Below, in pieces: positions 1 to 8,283 of a stretch of DNA of 64,000 nt (the first letter of the stretch is position 1; every line of letters starts with the position of its first letter). The position numbers were made by a program, and so were the translations under genes. Source of the stretch: Mesorhizobium sp. SARCC-RB16n (GTDB taxonomy: Bacteria; Pseudomonadota; Alphaproteobacteria; Rhizobiales; Rhizobiaceae); the NCBI RefSeq assembly GCF_008520305.1, contig NZ_ML703263.1, positions 400,100-464,099 of the forward strand, written 5' to 3'. The notes beneath the pieces were generated by a model. The model saw only the letters and a list, made by a program, of their open reading frames with translations. It searched no databases and was not told the origin of the DNA.

Positions 1-635
1 AGCTCAAGATCCCGTCCTTTCTGGTGACGCTCGGCATGCTGCTCGTGGTGCGCGGCAGCGCGCTTTTCATTACCGACGGTTTTCCGCAACGCACCTGGAG
101 CGCCGAAGGCAGCTGGCTGGCGGAGGCTCTGGTCGGCGACTTCTTCGTCGGGCCGTTCCGCATCTACATGTCGCTGTTCTGGTTCATCGCCGCGGCGATC
201 GCTCTCGGCTATGTCTTGACGCAAAGCCGGACCGGCAACTGGATCCAGGCGGCGGGCGGCAATCCCAACGCGGCGCGCGCCCGCGGCGTCAATGTCAACC
301 GCGTCAAGGTCGGCCTGTTCGTCCTGTCGTCGCTCATGGCCTCGCTTGCCGGCGTCATCTCCTCGCTGCGCACATCCGCCGCCAACCCCAACAGCGGCAC
401 CGGCTACGAGCTCGAGGTGATCGCCATGGTGGTGATCGGCGGCACGGCGCTGACCGGCGGGCGCGGCACCATCATCGGCACCGTGCTCGGCATCCTGATC
501 CTGCGCGTGATGCGCAACGGCATCGTGCTGATCGGCGTGCCCGGCCTTGCCTACAACATCTTCATCGGCGCGATCATCCTTGGCATGATGGCGTTGCATT
601 CATGGCTGGAACGCCGGCACCAGGCGGGGACTTGA
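1..635 (+). CDS. Ribose-type sugar ABC transporter permease, 5' end outside window
   Basis: The open frame runs in from the left edge (codons from base 3, LKIPSFLVTLG) and ends at TGA 633-635, so the N-terminus is missing. The visible 210 residues are strongly hydrophobic and carry the family's conserved stretch ARARGVNVNRVK followed by AMVVIGGTALTGGRGT, typical of the RbsC/FrcC permeases of the CUT2 sugar importers. It would form the inner-membrane channel for a monosaccharide. The ATPase gene begins 3 bases downstream and a LacI regulator follows, so the order is permease-ATPase-regulator; the binding protein presumably lies to the left. The substrate cannot be read from the sequence; fructose, ribose or a sugar alcohol are all possible. 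Confidence 0.9.
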   Translation, partial: LKIPSFLVTLGMLLVVRGSALFITDGFPQRTWSAEGSWLAEALVGDFFVGPFRIYMSLFWFIAAAIALGYVLTQSRTGNWIQAAGGNPNAARARGVNVNRVKVGLFVLSSLMASLAGVISSLRTSAANPNSGTGYELEVIAMVVIGGTALTGGRGTIIGTVLGILILRVMRNGIVLIGVPGLAYNIFIGAIILGMMALHSWLERRHQAGT

Positions 636-638
636 ACC

Positions 639-1430
639 ATGGCCGAGCCATTGATCCGCATGCAGAACATCCGCAAGTCCTATGGGCGCGTGCAAGCGTT
701 GGTGGATGCCAATTTCCATGTCAACGAGCGTGAGATCGTCGGCCTGCTGGGCGACAATGGCGCCGGCAAATCGACGCTGATCAAGGTTCTCTCCGGCGCG
801 GTGCCGCTGACCAGCGGCGACATCTTCATCCGCGGCAGGAAGGTCACCTTGCGCAGCACCAGCGACGCCATCGCCCATGGCATCGAGACCATCTACCAGG
901 ACTCCGCCCTGGTCACGCAATTGTCGATCGCGCGCAACCTGTTCCTGGGTCGCGAGCCGATCAAGCCGCCGCGCTTCCTCAACCGCATGGACCAGGAGGC
1001 GATGAACACGGTCGCCCGCGATCTGCTCAAACAGGTCGGCATCTCGAAGAACATCCCGCCGACGACGCCGATCGGCTCGCTCTCCGGCGGTGAGCGGCAG
1101 GCGGTCGCGATCGCGCGTGCCATGCATTTCGACAGCGACCTGATCATCCTCGACGAGCCGACCAACAATCTGGGCGTCGCCGAAACACAAGGGGTGCTCA
1201 GTTTCGTGCGCAACGCGCGAGACTCCGGCCATTCCTGCATCTTCATCGCGCACAACATCCACCATGTCTTCCAGGTGGTCGACCGCATCGTCGTCATGCG
1301 CAGGGGCAAGGTGGTCGCCGACGACATCGATCCAAAGACGACGACCGTGACGGAAGTCGAGCGCATCATCACCGGCATGTCGGACAAGGACATCCGCGAC
1401 GCCCTCGCCGACGGCAAGGCCGGGCACTGA
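639..1430 (+). CDS. Sugar ABC transporter ATP-binding protein (FrcA/RbsA-like, single domain)
   Basis: The 263-residue protein has one nucleotide-binding domain: Walker A GDNGAGKST near residues 38-46, signature LSGGERQ near 148-154, and Walker B LIILDEPTNN near 168-177. It energises sugar import with the permease just upstream. Its single domain of about 260 residues matches the FrcA type rather than the duplicated RbsA type of about 500 residues. The ATG lies 3 bases after the permease stop, showing translational coupling. The family assignment is firm; the transported sugar is unknown. Confidence 0.93.
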   Translation: MAEPLIRMQNIRKSYGRVQALVDANFHVNEREIVGLLGDNGAGKSTLIKVLSGAVPLTSGDIFIRGRKVTLRSTSDAIAHGIETIYQDSALVTQLSIARNLFLGREPIKPPRFLNRMDQEAMNTVARDLLKQVGISKNIPPTTPIGSLSGGERQAVAIARAMHFDSDLIILDEPTNNLGVAETQGVLSFVRNARDSGHSCIFIAHNIHHVFQVVDRIVVMRRGKVVADDIDPKTTTVTEVERIITGMSDKDIRDALADGKAGH

Positions 1431-1460
1431 GGAGCGCGCATCGACGCATAGGGTCACGGC

Positions 1461-2483
1461 ATGAAGGCCACCGTCTCCGACATCGCCAGGAACTGCGGGC
1501 TGTCGACCGCAACGGTCGACAGGGTGCTCAACAATCGGGCCGGAGCAAGTGCCGCCAACAGGCAACGCGTCCTGGAGGCCGCCAAGCAACTCGGCTATCT
1601 GCCGGTCGCCGACCAGGTGACGCTTCCCTCCAAGCCCGCAAACCTCGAATTCTTCCTGCCGATCGGCCGCAACGCCTTCATGCAGGACCTGGCAAAGCAT
1701 ATCGAGGACTACGCCTCGCGCCTGCCGCTGGTGGCGTCCTGCCGGATCCACAATCTTGCCGGCATCTCGCCCAATGCCCTGCAGACAGCGGCCGAAGAAC
1801 TGTCGCTGCGCGCCAACGGCGTTGGCGTCATCGCGGTCGATCATCCCAGGACACGCAACGTCCTGCGCGACATGGTCGAGGCCGGGCTCCGCCTGGTGAC
1901 GCTGGTGTCCGATATTCCGGCCGCACCCCGCTCGGCCTATGTCGGGATCGACAACCGCGTGGCGGGGCGGACGGCAGCACTCTTGATGGGACGCTTCCTC
2001 GGCGGCCGCGAGGGGCAGCTGGCGATGGTCGTCGGCTCGCGTTCCTATCGCGGCCATGAGGAGCGCGAAATGGGCTTCCGCTCGGTGCTTGGCGAGGAGT
2101 TTCCCAACCTCACCGTCAGCAGCGCCGTCGAGATCAACGACGAGCCGGACGCAAGCTATGCCGAGACCATGAAGGCGCTGCACAACGAACCGGAACTGCT
2201 CGGCATCTATTGCGTCGGCGCCGGGCGCTCCGGCATTGCCAAGGCAATCCGGGAAGCCAGGCCCAATCGCAAACCGGTGTTCATCTGCCACGACCTGACA
2301 AGGGAGACACGCGGCTATCTTGTCGACGACCTCGCCGACGTCGTCATCGATCAGAATGCCAGGCTGATCGCGGAGCAGTCGGTGATCCAACTGCTCGGCT
2401 CGATCGCATCGTCGGCGCCTTATCTCACGCGCAAATTCATCGAGCCGCGACTGATTTTCAGGGAAAACGTGCCGGTGCAGTGA
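1461..2483 (+). CDS. LacI-family transcriptional regulator
   Basis: This 340-residue protein starts with a LacI helix-turn-helix (VSDIARNCGLSTATVDRVLNN, residues about 5-25, with the hinge region after it) and continues with a periplasmic-binding-protein-like effector domain. It lies 30 bases after the ATPase gene on the same strand and is followed by a strong terminator, so it is probably the last gene of the sugar operon. By analogy it represses or modulates that operon in response to the sugar or its phosphate. Its operator would lie outside the window, upstream of the operon. Confidence 0.92.
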   Translation: MKATVSDIARNCGLSTATVDRVLNNRAGASAANRQRVLEAAKQLGYLPVADQVTLPSKPANLEFFLPIGRNAFMQDLAKHIEDYASRLPLVASCRIHNLAGISPNALQTAAEELSLRANGVGVIAVDHPRTRNVLRDMVEAGLRLVTLVSDIPAAPRSAYVGIDNRVAGRTAALLMGRFLGGREGQLAMVVGSRSYRGHEEREMGFRSVLGEEFPNLTVSSAVEINDEPDASYAETMKALHNEPELLGIYCVGAGRSGIAKAIREARPNRKPVFICHDLTRETRGYLVDDLADVVIDQNARLIAEQSVIQLLGSIASSAPYLTRKFIEPRLIFRENVPVQ

Positions 2484-2661
2484 GGTCGCACTTCCTGAAT
2501 TCACGCGGCGTCACGGCAAATCTGCACAGCAGCTATGCACAATTCATTGTTGCCGAATCATTGGGCAACTCGTAGCTTCTGGTTGTCGGCCATCTACTCC
2601 TCCCAGATGCGATGCCGGCCTTGAATGGGGTGCACCTCCTCCCGCGCCACATTCGAAATCG

Positions 2662-2699
2662 AGCCCGCTGCCACCTCCTCCCGGCAGCGGGCTTTTTTT
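2662..2699 (+). terminator. Rho-independent terminator of the sugar ABC/lacI operon
   Basis: A perfect 11-bp stem (AGCCCGCTGCC at 2662-2672 with GGCAGCGGGCT at 2683-2693) has a 10-base loop and is followed by a run of seven T (2693-2699). It lies inside the 309-base gap between the LacI and TetR genes; I see no coding signal in the rest of that gap. The T run places the terminator on the plus strand. Confidence 0.9.
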
Positions 2700-2792
2700 G
2701 TTCCGGTCAGCGACAATCGCGCCGCCGCCAGGACGCGAAGTTCCGTGGCCTCTGTTGAATATCGCGTAAAGCTGTCGACTATCCGGCAGATG

Positions 2793-3386
2793 TCAGCCTG
2801 CCGCAGTGCCCCTGAAGGAAACGATCAGCCCTTCGGCCATCCGCACGAACTGCGTGCTCGGGCCTTCGGCACCGACGGTCTGCACGCTGACGCGCGCGCC
2901 TTCAAACAGCAGCGACAGCGTATCGGCGAGAAGTTCGGCCTGGCCGATGCCGGCATCCCGGCAGAGCCCGACCAGGCGTTCGCGCTGGGCTTCCTTGAGT
3001 TCCTTGATCACGCGCCTTGCCGGGTGATCGGGTTCGGTCAGTTCGGCGGCGGCGTTGGCCATGTCGCAGCCGCGGCCGTCAGTGTTGAGCATGGCGGCGG
3101 CCTTGCGAACCCAGGCATGAAGCTGGGCAAGCTTGTCGCCCGGATGCTCGGCCTCGAACGTATCCCACATCGCGCCAGCCTTGGCCGCATTGGCGCGCAG
3201 GCACTCGACGATGAGATCGTCCTTGGACTCGAAATGACGATAGAGCGTCATCTTGTTCGTGCCGGCAGCCTCGGTGATGGCGTCGACACCGACGCCCTTG
3301 ATGCCGTGCTTGTGGAACATGTCACGCGCCGTCTCCAGGATCCGATCCCGGGGACGAGAGCGCTCCACGACGCCGTCTGTCATCAT
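2793..3386 (-). CDS. TetR-family regulator of the adjacent RND efflux operon
   Basis: A 197-residue protein with an N-terminal TetR helix-turn-helix (GVDAITEAAGTNKMTLYRHF, about residues 32-51) and an unrelated C-terminal ligand domain. The start is chosen at the doubled ATG (3381-3386) because AAGGAG sits a few bases upstream. It is divergent from the RND permease and adaptor genes, and the shared intergenic region carries two matched GTTAC-N6-GTAAC palindromes. It most likely represses the pump and itself until a toxic ligand binds. The ligand is not predictable. Confidence 0.93.
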   Translation of the reverse strand: MMTDGVVERSRPRDRILETARDMFHKHGIKGVGVDAITEAAGTNKMTLYRHFESKDDLIVECLRANAAKAGAMWDTFEAEHPGDKLAQLHAWVRKAAAMLNTDGRGCDMANAAAELTEPDHPARRVIKELKEAQRERLVGLCRDAGIGQAELLADTLSLLFEGARVSVQTVGAEGPSTQFVRMAEGLIVSFRGTAAG

Positions 3387-3434
3387 GATCTCCTTTCGTT
3401 TCCAAAAAACCCTCGGCCACCTCTTGACTAGGGT

Positions 3435-3475
3435 GTTACCGGTCTGTAACTTCCAGCATGTTACTTACTAGTAAC
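3435..3475. promoter_or_regulatory. Tandem TetR operators GTTAC-N6-GTAAC
   Basis: Two identical-format inverted repeats, GTTAC-N6-GTAAC, occupy 3435-3450 and 3460-3475. Their starts are exactly 25 bp apart. They lie 49-89 bp upstream of the tetR start and upstream of the small gene and RND pump. A TTGACT hexamer at 3424-3429 could be a -35 box for the rightward promoter, with the operators over the -10 region. Two equal copies are what a TetR dimer-pair site looks like; binding itself is inferred. Confidence 0.72.
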
Positions 3476-3629
3476 ACCTATAACGTCCGTCGTCAATAAC
3501 AAGGTCGTGAACTGGTCCTACCAGACCGAGATGGACGAAAAGATTGCAAATCATGCGGCTTCGGCCGGTGAAGAGATGAAAAGCGGTTCGCGAGCATGGG
3601 CTGCGAATCGACAGACAAGGAGCCGGCCA

Positions 3630-3881
3630 ATGCCACAGCGCCGCGATCTTACCATAGATGAGGCCGTCCGGGATCCGATGATCCGGCTGGTCATGAAAGC
3701 AGATGGGGTCGACCCCCGCGCATTCGAGAACATGTTGCGCTCGCTTGCCGATGGGCAGCGTCGCGAGGTGCCGTTGCTGCGTTCACAGGAAGGGTCCCGT
3801 GACGGGCACGGCCAGTTGTCCAAGGTTGCCAGCGCCTTCGGGCGGGCGAGAGCGGCTGGAGAGGCGTGCGTGTCGTGGTAA
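3630..3881 (+). CDS. Small hypothetical protein leading into the RND pump gene
   Basis: This 83-residue frame begins MPQRRDLTIDEAVRDPMIRL and has an excellent AAGGAG (3617-3622) 7 bases before the ATG, so I reject the longer upstream start at 3507. The N-terminal half (LTIDEA..DPMIRLVMKADGVDP..FENMLRSLA) resembles short uncharacterised proteins I recall from rhizobia. The second half looks low in information. There is no signal peptide or membrane segment. Its last codons overlap the start of the RND permease by 16 bases, so translation of the two may be coupled. The function is unknown. Confidence 0.6.
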   Translation: MPQRRDLTIDEAVRDPMIRLVMKADGVDPRAFENMLRSLADGQRREVPLLRSQEGSRDGHGQLSKVASAFGRARAAGEACVSW

Positions 3882-6800
3882 ACTTCTTCATCCACCGTCC
3901 GATCTTCGCCTCGGCGATCGCCATCATCATGGTGCTCGCCGGGACCATTTGTTATTTCCTGCTGCCCGTCTCGCAGTTTCCCGACATCACACCACCGCAG
4001 GTCGTGGTCAGCGCCCACTATCCGGGCGCCAGCGCGCAAGTGGTGGCGGACACGGTGACGACGCCGCTGGAGCAGCAGATCAACGGCGTGCAAGGCATGA
4101 CCTACATGTCGTCGACGAGCTCCAATGACGGCTCCTCGACCATCACCATCACCTTCGATGTCGGCTATTCCCTGAGCACCGCCGCCGTCGACGTGCAGAA
4201 CCGCGTCTCGCAGGCGGCCTCGTCGCTGCCGGCGATCGTCAACCAGGGCGGCGTGACGATCAAGAAGCAGAACCCGAACTTCGTGCTGATCGTCAACCTG
4301 ACCTCGCCCGACCATTCCGTCGACCCGGTGGCGCTCTCCAACCTTGCCTATCTGCAGGTGGTGGATCCGCTGAAGCGGCTGCCTGGTGTCGGCGACGTGC
4401 AGATCTTCGGCGAACGCCGCTACTCGATGCGCGTCTGGCTCGATCCCGACAAGCTCGCCAATCTCGGCATCACCGCGGTCGACGTCCAGAACGCGATCGC
4501 CGAACAAAACGTCCAGGTGGCGGCCGGCAAGATCGGCCAATCGCCGGCGCCGGCCGGCACCGCCTTCGAGATGCAGGTCAACGCCGTCGGCCGGTTGAGC
4601 GACCCGAAGGAATTCGGCGACATCGTCGTGCGTGCCAACACGAATACGGGTTCGCTGGTGCGGCTGCGCGACGTTGCCCGTATCGAACTCGGCGCCCTGC
4701 AATATTCGTCCTCCGCCTTCTTCGGCAAGGACCCGACGGTGGTGCTCGCCGTCTACCAGATGCCCGGCTCCAACGCGCTCGATCTGCAGCAGCGCGTCAA
4801 GGACAAGATGCAGGAACTGTCGGCGCGTTTCCCAAAGGGCGTCGACTATGCGATGCACTATGACACGACGCGCTTCGTGTCGGCCTCGATGCATGACGTG
4901 CTGATCACGCTCGGCGAAGCTATCGTGCTCGTCGTGGCAGTGGTGTTCATCTTCCTGCAGAGCTGGCGCACGACCATCATTCCGACCATAGCCATTCCGG
5001 TGTCGCTGGTGGCGACACTCGTCATCATGGAGATGATGGGTTTCTCGCTCAACATGCTCTCGCTGCTCGGCATGGTGCTGGCGATCGGCCTGGTCGTCGA
5101 CGACGCCATCGTCGTGGTCGAGAATGTCGAGCGACAGCTCGAGGCCGGGCTGAAACCATTGGCGGCGACAAAAGCCGCCATGGCCGAGGTCACGGGCCCG
5201 ATTATCGCCACCACCGCCGTGCTCATGGCCGTGTTCGTGCCGGTTGCCTTCATCCCCGGCGTCTCCGGAAAGCTCTACAACCAGTTCGCGCTGACGGTGG
5301 CGATCTCCGTCGGTATCTCCGCCTTTAATTCGCTGACGCTCAGCCCGGCGCTCAGTGCCGCCTTCCTGCGCCATCGCGGCGAGACACAGTTCTTCCTGTT
5401 CCGCTGGTTCAATACAGGCTTCGACAGGCTGTCGCATGCCTACGCCCATGGTGTGCGCATCTTGATCCGGCTGCGCTGGATCATGCTCGGCCTGTTCGCG
5501 GCTGGTCTGGTAGCCACCTATTTCGTCTGGCAAAAGCTGCCCTCGACCTTCCTTCCGGTCGAGGACCAGGGTTATTTCTTCGTCGTCATCCAGCTGCCGG
5601 ACGGCGCTTCGCTGGAGCGCACCGATGCGGTGGCACAGAAGGCGCGCGACATCCTGCAGGCGACGCCCGGCGTCGACATAGTCGGTTCGATCAGCGGCCT
5701 GAATTTCCTGACCAGTGCGGCGCAGTCGAATTCGGCTGTCGAATTCGCCATCCTCAAGCCGTGGGAACAGCGTGGTCCCGACCAGAGCGCCTCCAAGTTG
5801 GTCGCCGACGTGCGCATGAAGCTGCTGCAGATCCCGGAGGCCTTCGCGCTCTCCTTCGATCCGCCGTCCATCCCTGGCATCGGTACGACAGGCGGCTTCG
5901 AATTCGTCGTCGAGGACCTCACCGGCCGCGGCAGCACGGCCCTCAACGACGCCACGCAAGCGGTCATCGCCGAGGCGCGCAAGCAGCCGGAAATCAATCC
6001 GCAGCAGCTGTTCTCGCCGTTCTCGACCTCGACGCCGCAGTTCAACTACGATCTCGACCGCGCCAAGGCGAAGCTGCTCGGCCTCAACCTGCCCGACGTC
6101 TTCAACACGCTGCAGATCTATCTCGGCTCGCTCTACGTGAACGACTTCAACCTGTTCGGCCGCACCTTCCGGGTGACCATCCAGGCCGACAAGGATTCTC
6201 GTGCGGGTGCCGCCGATATTTCGCGGCTCTATGTGCGCAATGCCTCCGGCGGCATGGTGCCGCTCAGCACGCTGGGCAAGCTGGTGCCGTTCGTCGGCCC
6301 GGAAACCGTGCCGCACTACAACAACAACGCCTCGGCCACCATCAATGGCGGCGCCGCGCCCGGCTTCTCGTCGGGCCAGGCGGTCGCAGCCATGGAACGG
6401 GCCGCGGCGACCGCGCTGCCCAGGGATTTCGGTTTCGAATGGACCGGCATCACCTTCCAGGAGCTCAAGGCAGGATCGATCGCGTCGGTGGTCTTCGCCC
6501 TCGCCATCGTCTTCGTCTTCCTGATCCTGGCGGCGCAATACGAGAGCTGGGCGATGCCGTTCATGGTGCTGCTGGCGGTGCCGCTCGCCCTGTTCGGCGC
6601 GTTCGCCGCACTTTGGGCGCGCGGCATGCAGATCGACGTCTATTCGCAGATCGGCTTCGTCATGCTGATCGGCCTGGCCGCCAAGAACGCGATCCTGATC
6701 GTCGAGTTTGCAAGACGGCGGCGCGAGGAAGGCCTCAGCATCGTCGAGGCATCGATGGAGGCCGCGAGGCTGAGACTGCGGCCGATCCTGATGACGGCGT

Positions 6801-7051
6801 TTGCCTTCATCCTTGGCGTGGTGCCGCTGATGATCGCCACCGGCGCGGGTGCGGCAAGCCGTCAGTCGATCGGCACCACCGTGTTTGGCGGCATGGTCGC
6901 GGCGACCATCCTGTCGCTGGTGTTCGTGCCTGTCTTCTACGCGGTCATCGAACAGCTGCGCGAACGGCGCGGCGGCGACGAGCCCGCCTCTCAACACACT
7001 GAACCAACGGCCAAACCCGCCTTCCCTCCCCTGGCGGAAGCGGCCGAATAA
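3866..7051 (+). CDS. RND efflux transporter permease, HAE1 (AcrB-like) family
   Basis: This 1061-residue inner-membrane proton-drug antiporter has the full AcrB layout: N-terminal helix (FFIHRPIFASAIAI), large periplasmic loop, and the TM4 motif GLVVDDAIVVVENVE with the conserved Asp pair near residues 412-413. A second periplasmic loop and the C-terminal helix set (GLAAKNAILIVEFARRRREEG) follow. The start is uncertain: GTG 3866 sits very close to GGAGAGG (3858-3864), while the in-frame GTG 3875 has better spacing, which would shorten the protein by three residues. The adaptor gene follows after 15 bases. No TolC-type outer-membrane gene is adjacent, so that partner must be encoded elsewhere. 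Confidence 0.95.
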   Translation: MRVVVNFFIHRPIFASAIAIIMVLAGTICYFLLPVSQFPDITPPQVVVSAHYPGASAQVVADTVTTPLEQQINGVQGMTYMSSTSSNDGSSTITITFDVGYSLSTAAVDVQNRVSQAASSLPAIVNQGGVTIKKQNPNFVLIVNLTSPDHSVDPVALSNLAYLQVVDPLKRLPGVGDVQIFGERRYSMRVWLDPDKLANLGITAVDVQNAIAEQNVQVAAGKIGQSPAPAGTAFEMQVNAVGRLSDPKEFGDIVVRANTNTGSLVRLRDVARIELGALQYSSSAFFGKDPTVVLAVYQMPGSNALDLQQRVKDKMQELSARFPKGVDYAMHYDTTRFVSASMHDVLITLGEAIVLVVAVVFIFLQSWRTTIIPTIAIPVSLVATLVIMEMMGFSLNMLSLLGMVLAIGLVVDDAIVVVENVERQLEAGLKPLAATKAAMAEVTGPIIATTAVLMAVFVPVAFIPGVSGKLYNQFALTVAISVGISAFNSLTLSPALSAAFLRHRGETQFFLFRWFNTGFDRLSHAYAHGVRILIRLRWIMLGLFAAGLVATYFVWQKLPSTFLPVEDQGYFFVVIQLPDGASLERTDAVAQKARDILQATPGVDIVGSISGLNFLTSAAQSNSAVEFAILKPWEQRGPDQSASKLVADVRMKLLQIPEAFALSFDPPSIPGIGTTGGFEFVVEDLTGRGSTALNDATQAVIAEARKQPEINPQQLFSPFSTSTPQFNYDLDRAKAKLLGLNLPDVFNTLQIYLGSLYVNDFNLFGRTFRVTIQADKDSRAGAADISRLYVRNASGGMVPLSTLGKLVPFVGPETVPHYNNNASATINGGAAPGFSSGQAVAAMERAAATALPRDFGFEWTGITFQELKAGSIASVVFALAIVFVFLILAAQYESWAMPFMVLLAVPLALFGAFAALWARGMQIDVYSQIGFVMLIGLAAKNAILIVEFARRRREEGLSIVEASMEAARLRLRPILMTAFAFILGVVPLMIATGAGAASRQSIGTTVFGGMVAATILSLVFVPVFYAVIEQLRERRGGDEPASQHTEPTAKPAFPPLAEAAE

Positions 7052-7066
7052 GATTGGAGAATCATT

Positions 7067-8218
7067 ATGCGTAAATGGAAAATCGCGTTGGGAACGGCTG
7101 TCGCGCTGGGTGCGATCTCGGTGGCCAGCGTCCACCTGCTGGACATGGGCAATCTCAGCCTGAATGCCGGAACGGCCGGGGCCGCGCCCGCTCCAGCCGC
7201 GTTCGTCATGCCGGTGCCGGTGGCGAGCGTCGTCAAGAAGACGATCCCGATCTACCTCGACTATGCCGCGCGGACCGAGCCGATCCGCAGCATCACGCTG
7301 CAGGCGCGCGTCCCGGGCTACCTGCAGGAACAGACGGCGCAAGACGGCGCCGACGTGCGGCAGGGCGACCTGCTCTACAAGATCTCGCCTGACGATTTCC
7401 AGGCCGCGCTCGACCAGGCGAAAGCCCAGGTGCAGCGCGATACGGCGACGCTCGATTATGCGCGTTCCAATCTCGGCCGCGGTACCGAGCTTGCCAAGAG
7501 CGGTTACCTGGACAAGGACAGCTTCGACCAGCGCACCAGCACCTTGCGCGGGGCGCAGGCGTCGCTGGCGCTCAACCAGGCTGCCGTGCGCACGGCCGAG
7601 CTCAATCTGAGCTATGCTGAAATCCACGCACCCTTCCCCGGACGCCTGGGCCGTAACCAGGCTTCGGTGGGAACGCTGGTCAGCGTTGCCGGCACGGTGC
7701 TCAACACGCTGGTGCAGCTCGATCCGATCTACGTCACCTTCAATCCGAGCGAGACGGATCTGGCGCAGATCGAGGAGGCTCGCGCCGCCGGCCCGATCGA
7801 GGTCGAGATCCTGCTTCCAGGTGAGACCGAGGCCCACCAGAAGGGCGAGCTCACCTTCATCGACAACACGATCGATCACTCGACCGGCACGATCACCGCG
7901 CGCGCCACCATCGGCAACGCCAAGTTCACGCTCTTGCCAGGCCAATATGTTCGCGTGCGGCTGCACGTCAAACAACAGCCCGATGCGCTGATGGTGCCGC
8001 AGGTCGCGCTGGGATCAAGCCAGCTCGGCAAATATCTCTACGTCGTCGGCAAGGGCAATACGGTCGACCAGCGGCTGGTTTCGCTGGGGCCGACCAGTGG
8101 CGACATGGTCGCCATCCTCAGCGGCGTCGCCGAAGGCGACCAGGTGATCACAGGCAATCTGCAGAAGATCGGCCCCGGAATGCCGATTTCGCCCCTCCCA
8201 CAGAAACCGGCTACCTGA
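7067..8218 (+). CDS. RND efflux periplasmic adaptor (membrane fusion protein)
   Basis: A 383-residue protein with an N-terminal membrane anchor or signal (residues about 5-25), a lipoyl-type half-motif (ITLQARVPGYLQEQTAQDGADVRQGD), a coiled-coil hairpin and a beta-barrel/membrane-proximal region. It is the HlyD/AcrA-type partner of the RND permease encoded 15 bases upstream, bridging it to an outer-membrane channel. There is no lipobox cysteine, unlike the adaptor of the second pump at 54945-56081. The permease-first gene order is less common than adaptor-first but frequent in rhizobia. Confidence 0.94.
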   Translation: MRKWKIALGTAVALGAISVASVHLLDMGNLSLNAGTAGAAPAPAAFVMPVPVASVVKKTIPIYLDYAARTEPIRSITLQARVPGYLQEQTAQDGADVRQGDLLYKISPDDFQAALDQAKAQVQRDTATLDYARSNLGRGTELAKSGYLDKDSFDQRTSTLRGAQASLALNQAAVRTAELNLSYAEIHAPFPGRLGRNQASVGTLVSVAGTVLNTLVQLDPIYVTFNPSETDLAQIEEARAAGPIEVEILLPGETEAHQKGELTFIDNTIDHSTGTITARATIGNAKFTLLPGQYVRVRLHVKQQPDALMVPQVALGSSQLGKYLYVVGKGNTVDQRLVSLGPTSGDMVAILSGVAEGDQVITGNLQKIGPGMPISPLPQKPAT

Positions 8219-8244
8219 CTCCCCCGCAGGCCCGGTTTCCGCGC

Positions 8245-8283
8245 GGCGCCCTCGACCTTTTCTCAGGTCGCGGGCGCCGTTTT
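8245..8283 (+). terminator. Terminator of the RND operon, overlapping the lysR 3' end
   Basis: GGCGCCC (8245-8251) and CGACCT (8253-8258) pair with AGGTCG (8265-8270) and GGGCGCC (8272-8278) across one mismatch, with a 6-base loop. TTTT follows at 8280-8283. The 3' arm lies within the last codons of the convergent LysR gene. Confidence 0.7.

Noticed and set aside
600-2504. A 634-codon minus-strand frame over the sugar ATPase and LacI genes
   Set aside because: Antisense shadow of two clear genes; composition typical of such shadows.
2549-2569. GTTGCC-N9-GGCAAC inverted repeat after the lacI gene
   Set aside because: Only 6-bp arms, no T run, and a far better terminator lies 90 bases downstream.
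3507-3629. Longer start for the small gene before the RND pump
   Set aside because: No ribosome-binding site; AAGGAG with good spacing marks the ATG at 3630.
3551-7975. A 1474-codon open frame on the minus strand across the RND pump and adaptor genes
   Set aside because: It mirrors the two real plus-strand genes. Its protein is rich in Arg, His, Asp and Gln without domains or a start signal, as expected antisense to high-GC coding DNA.
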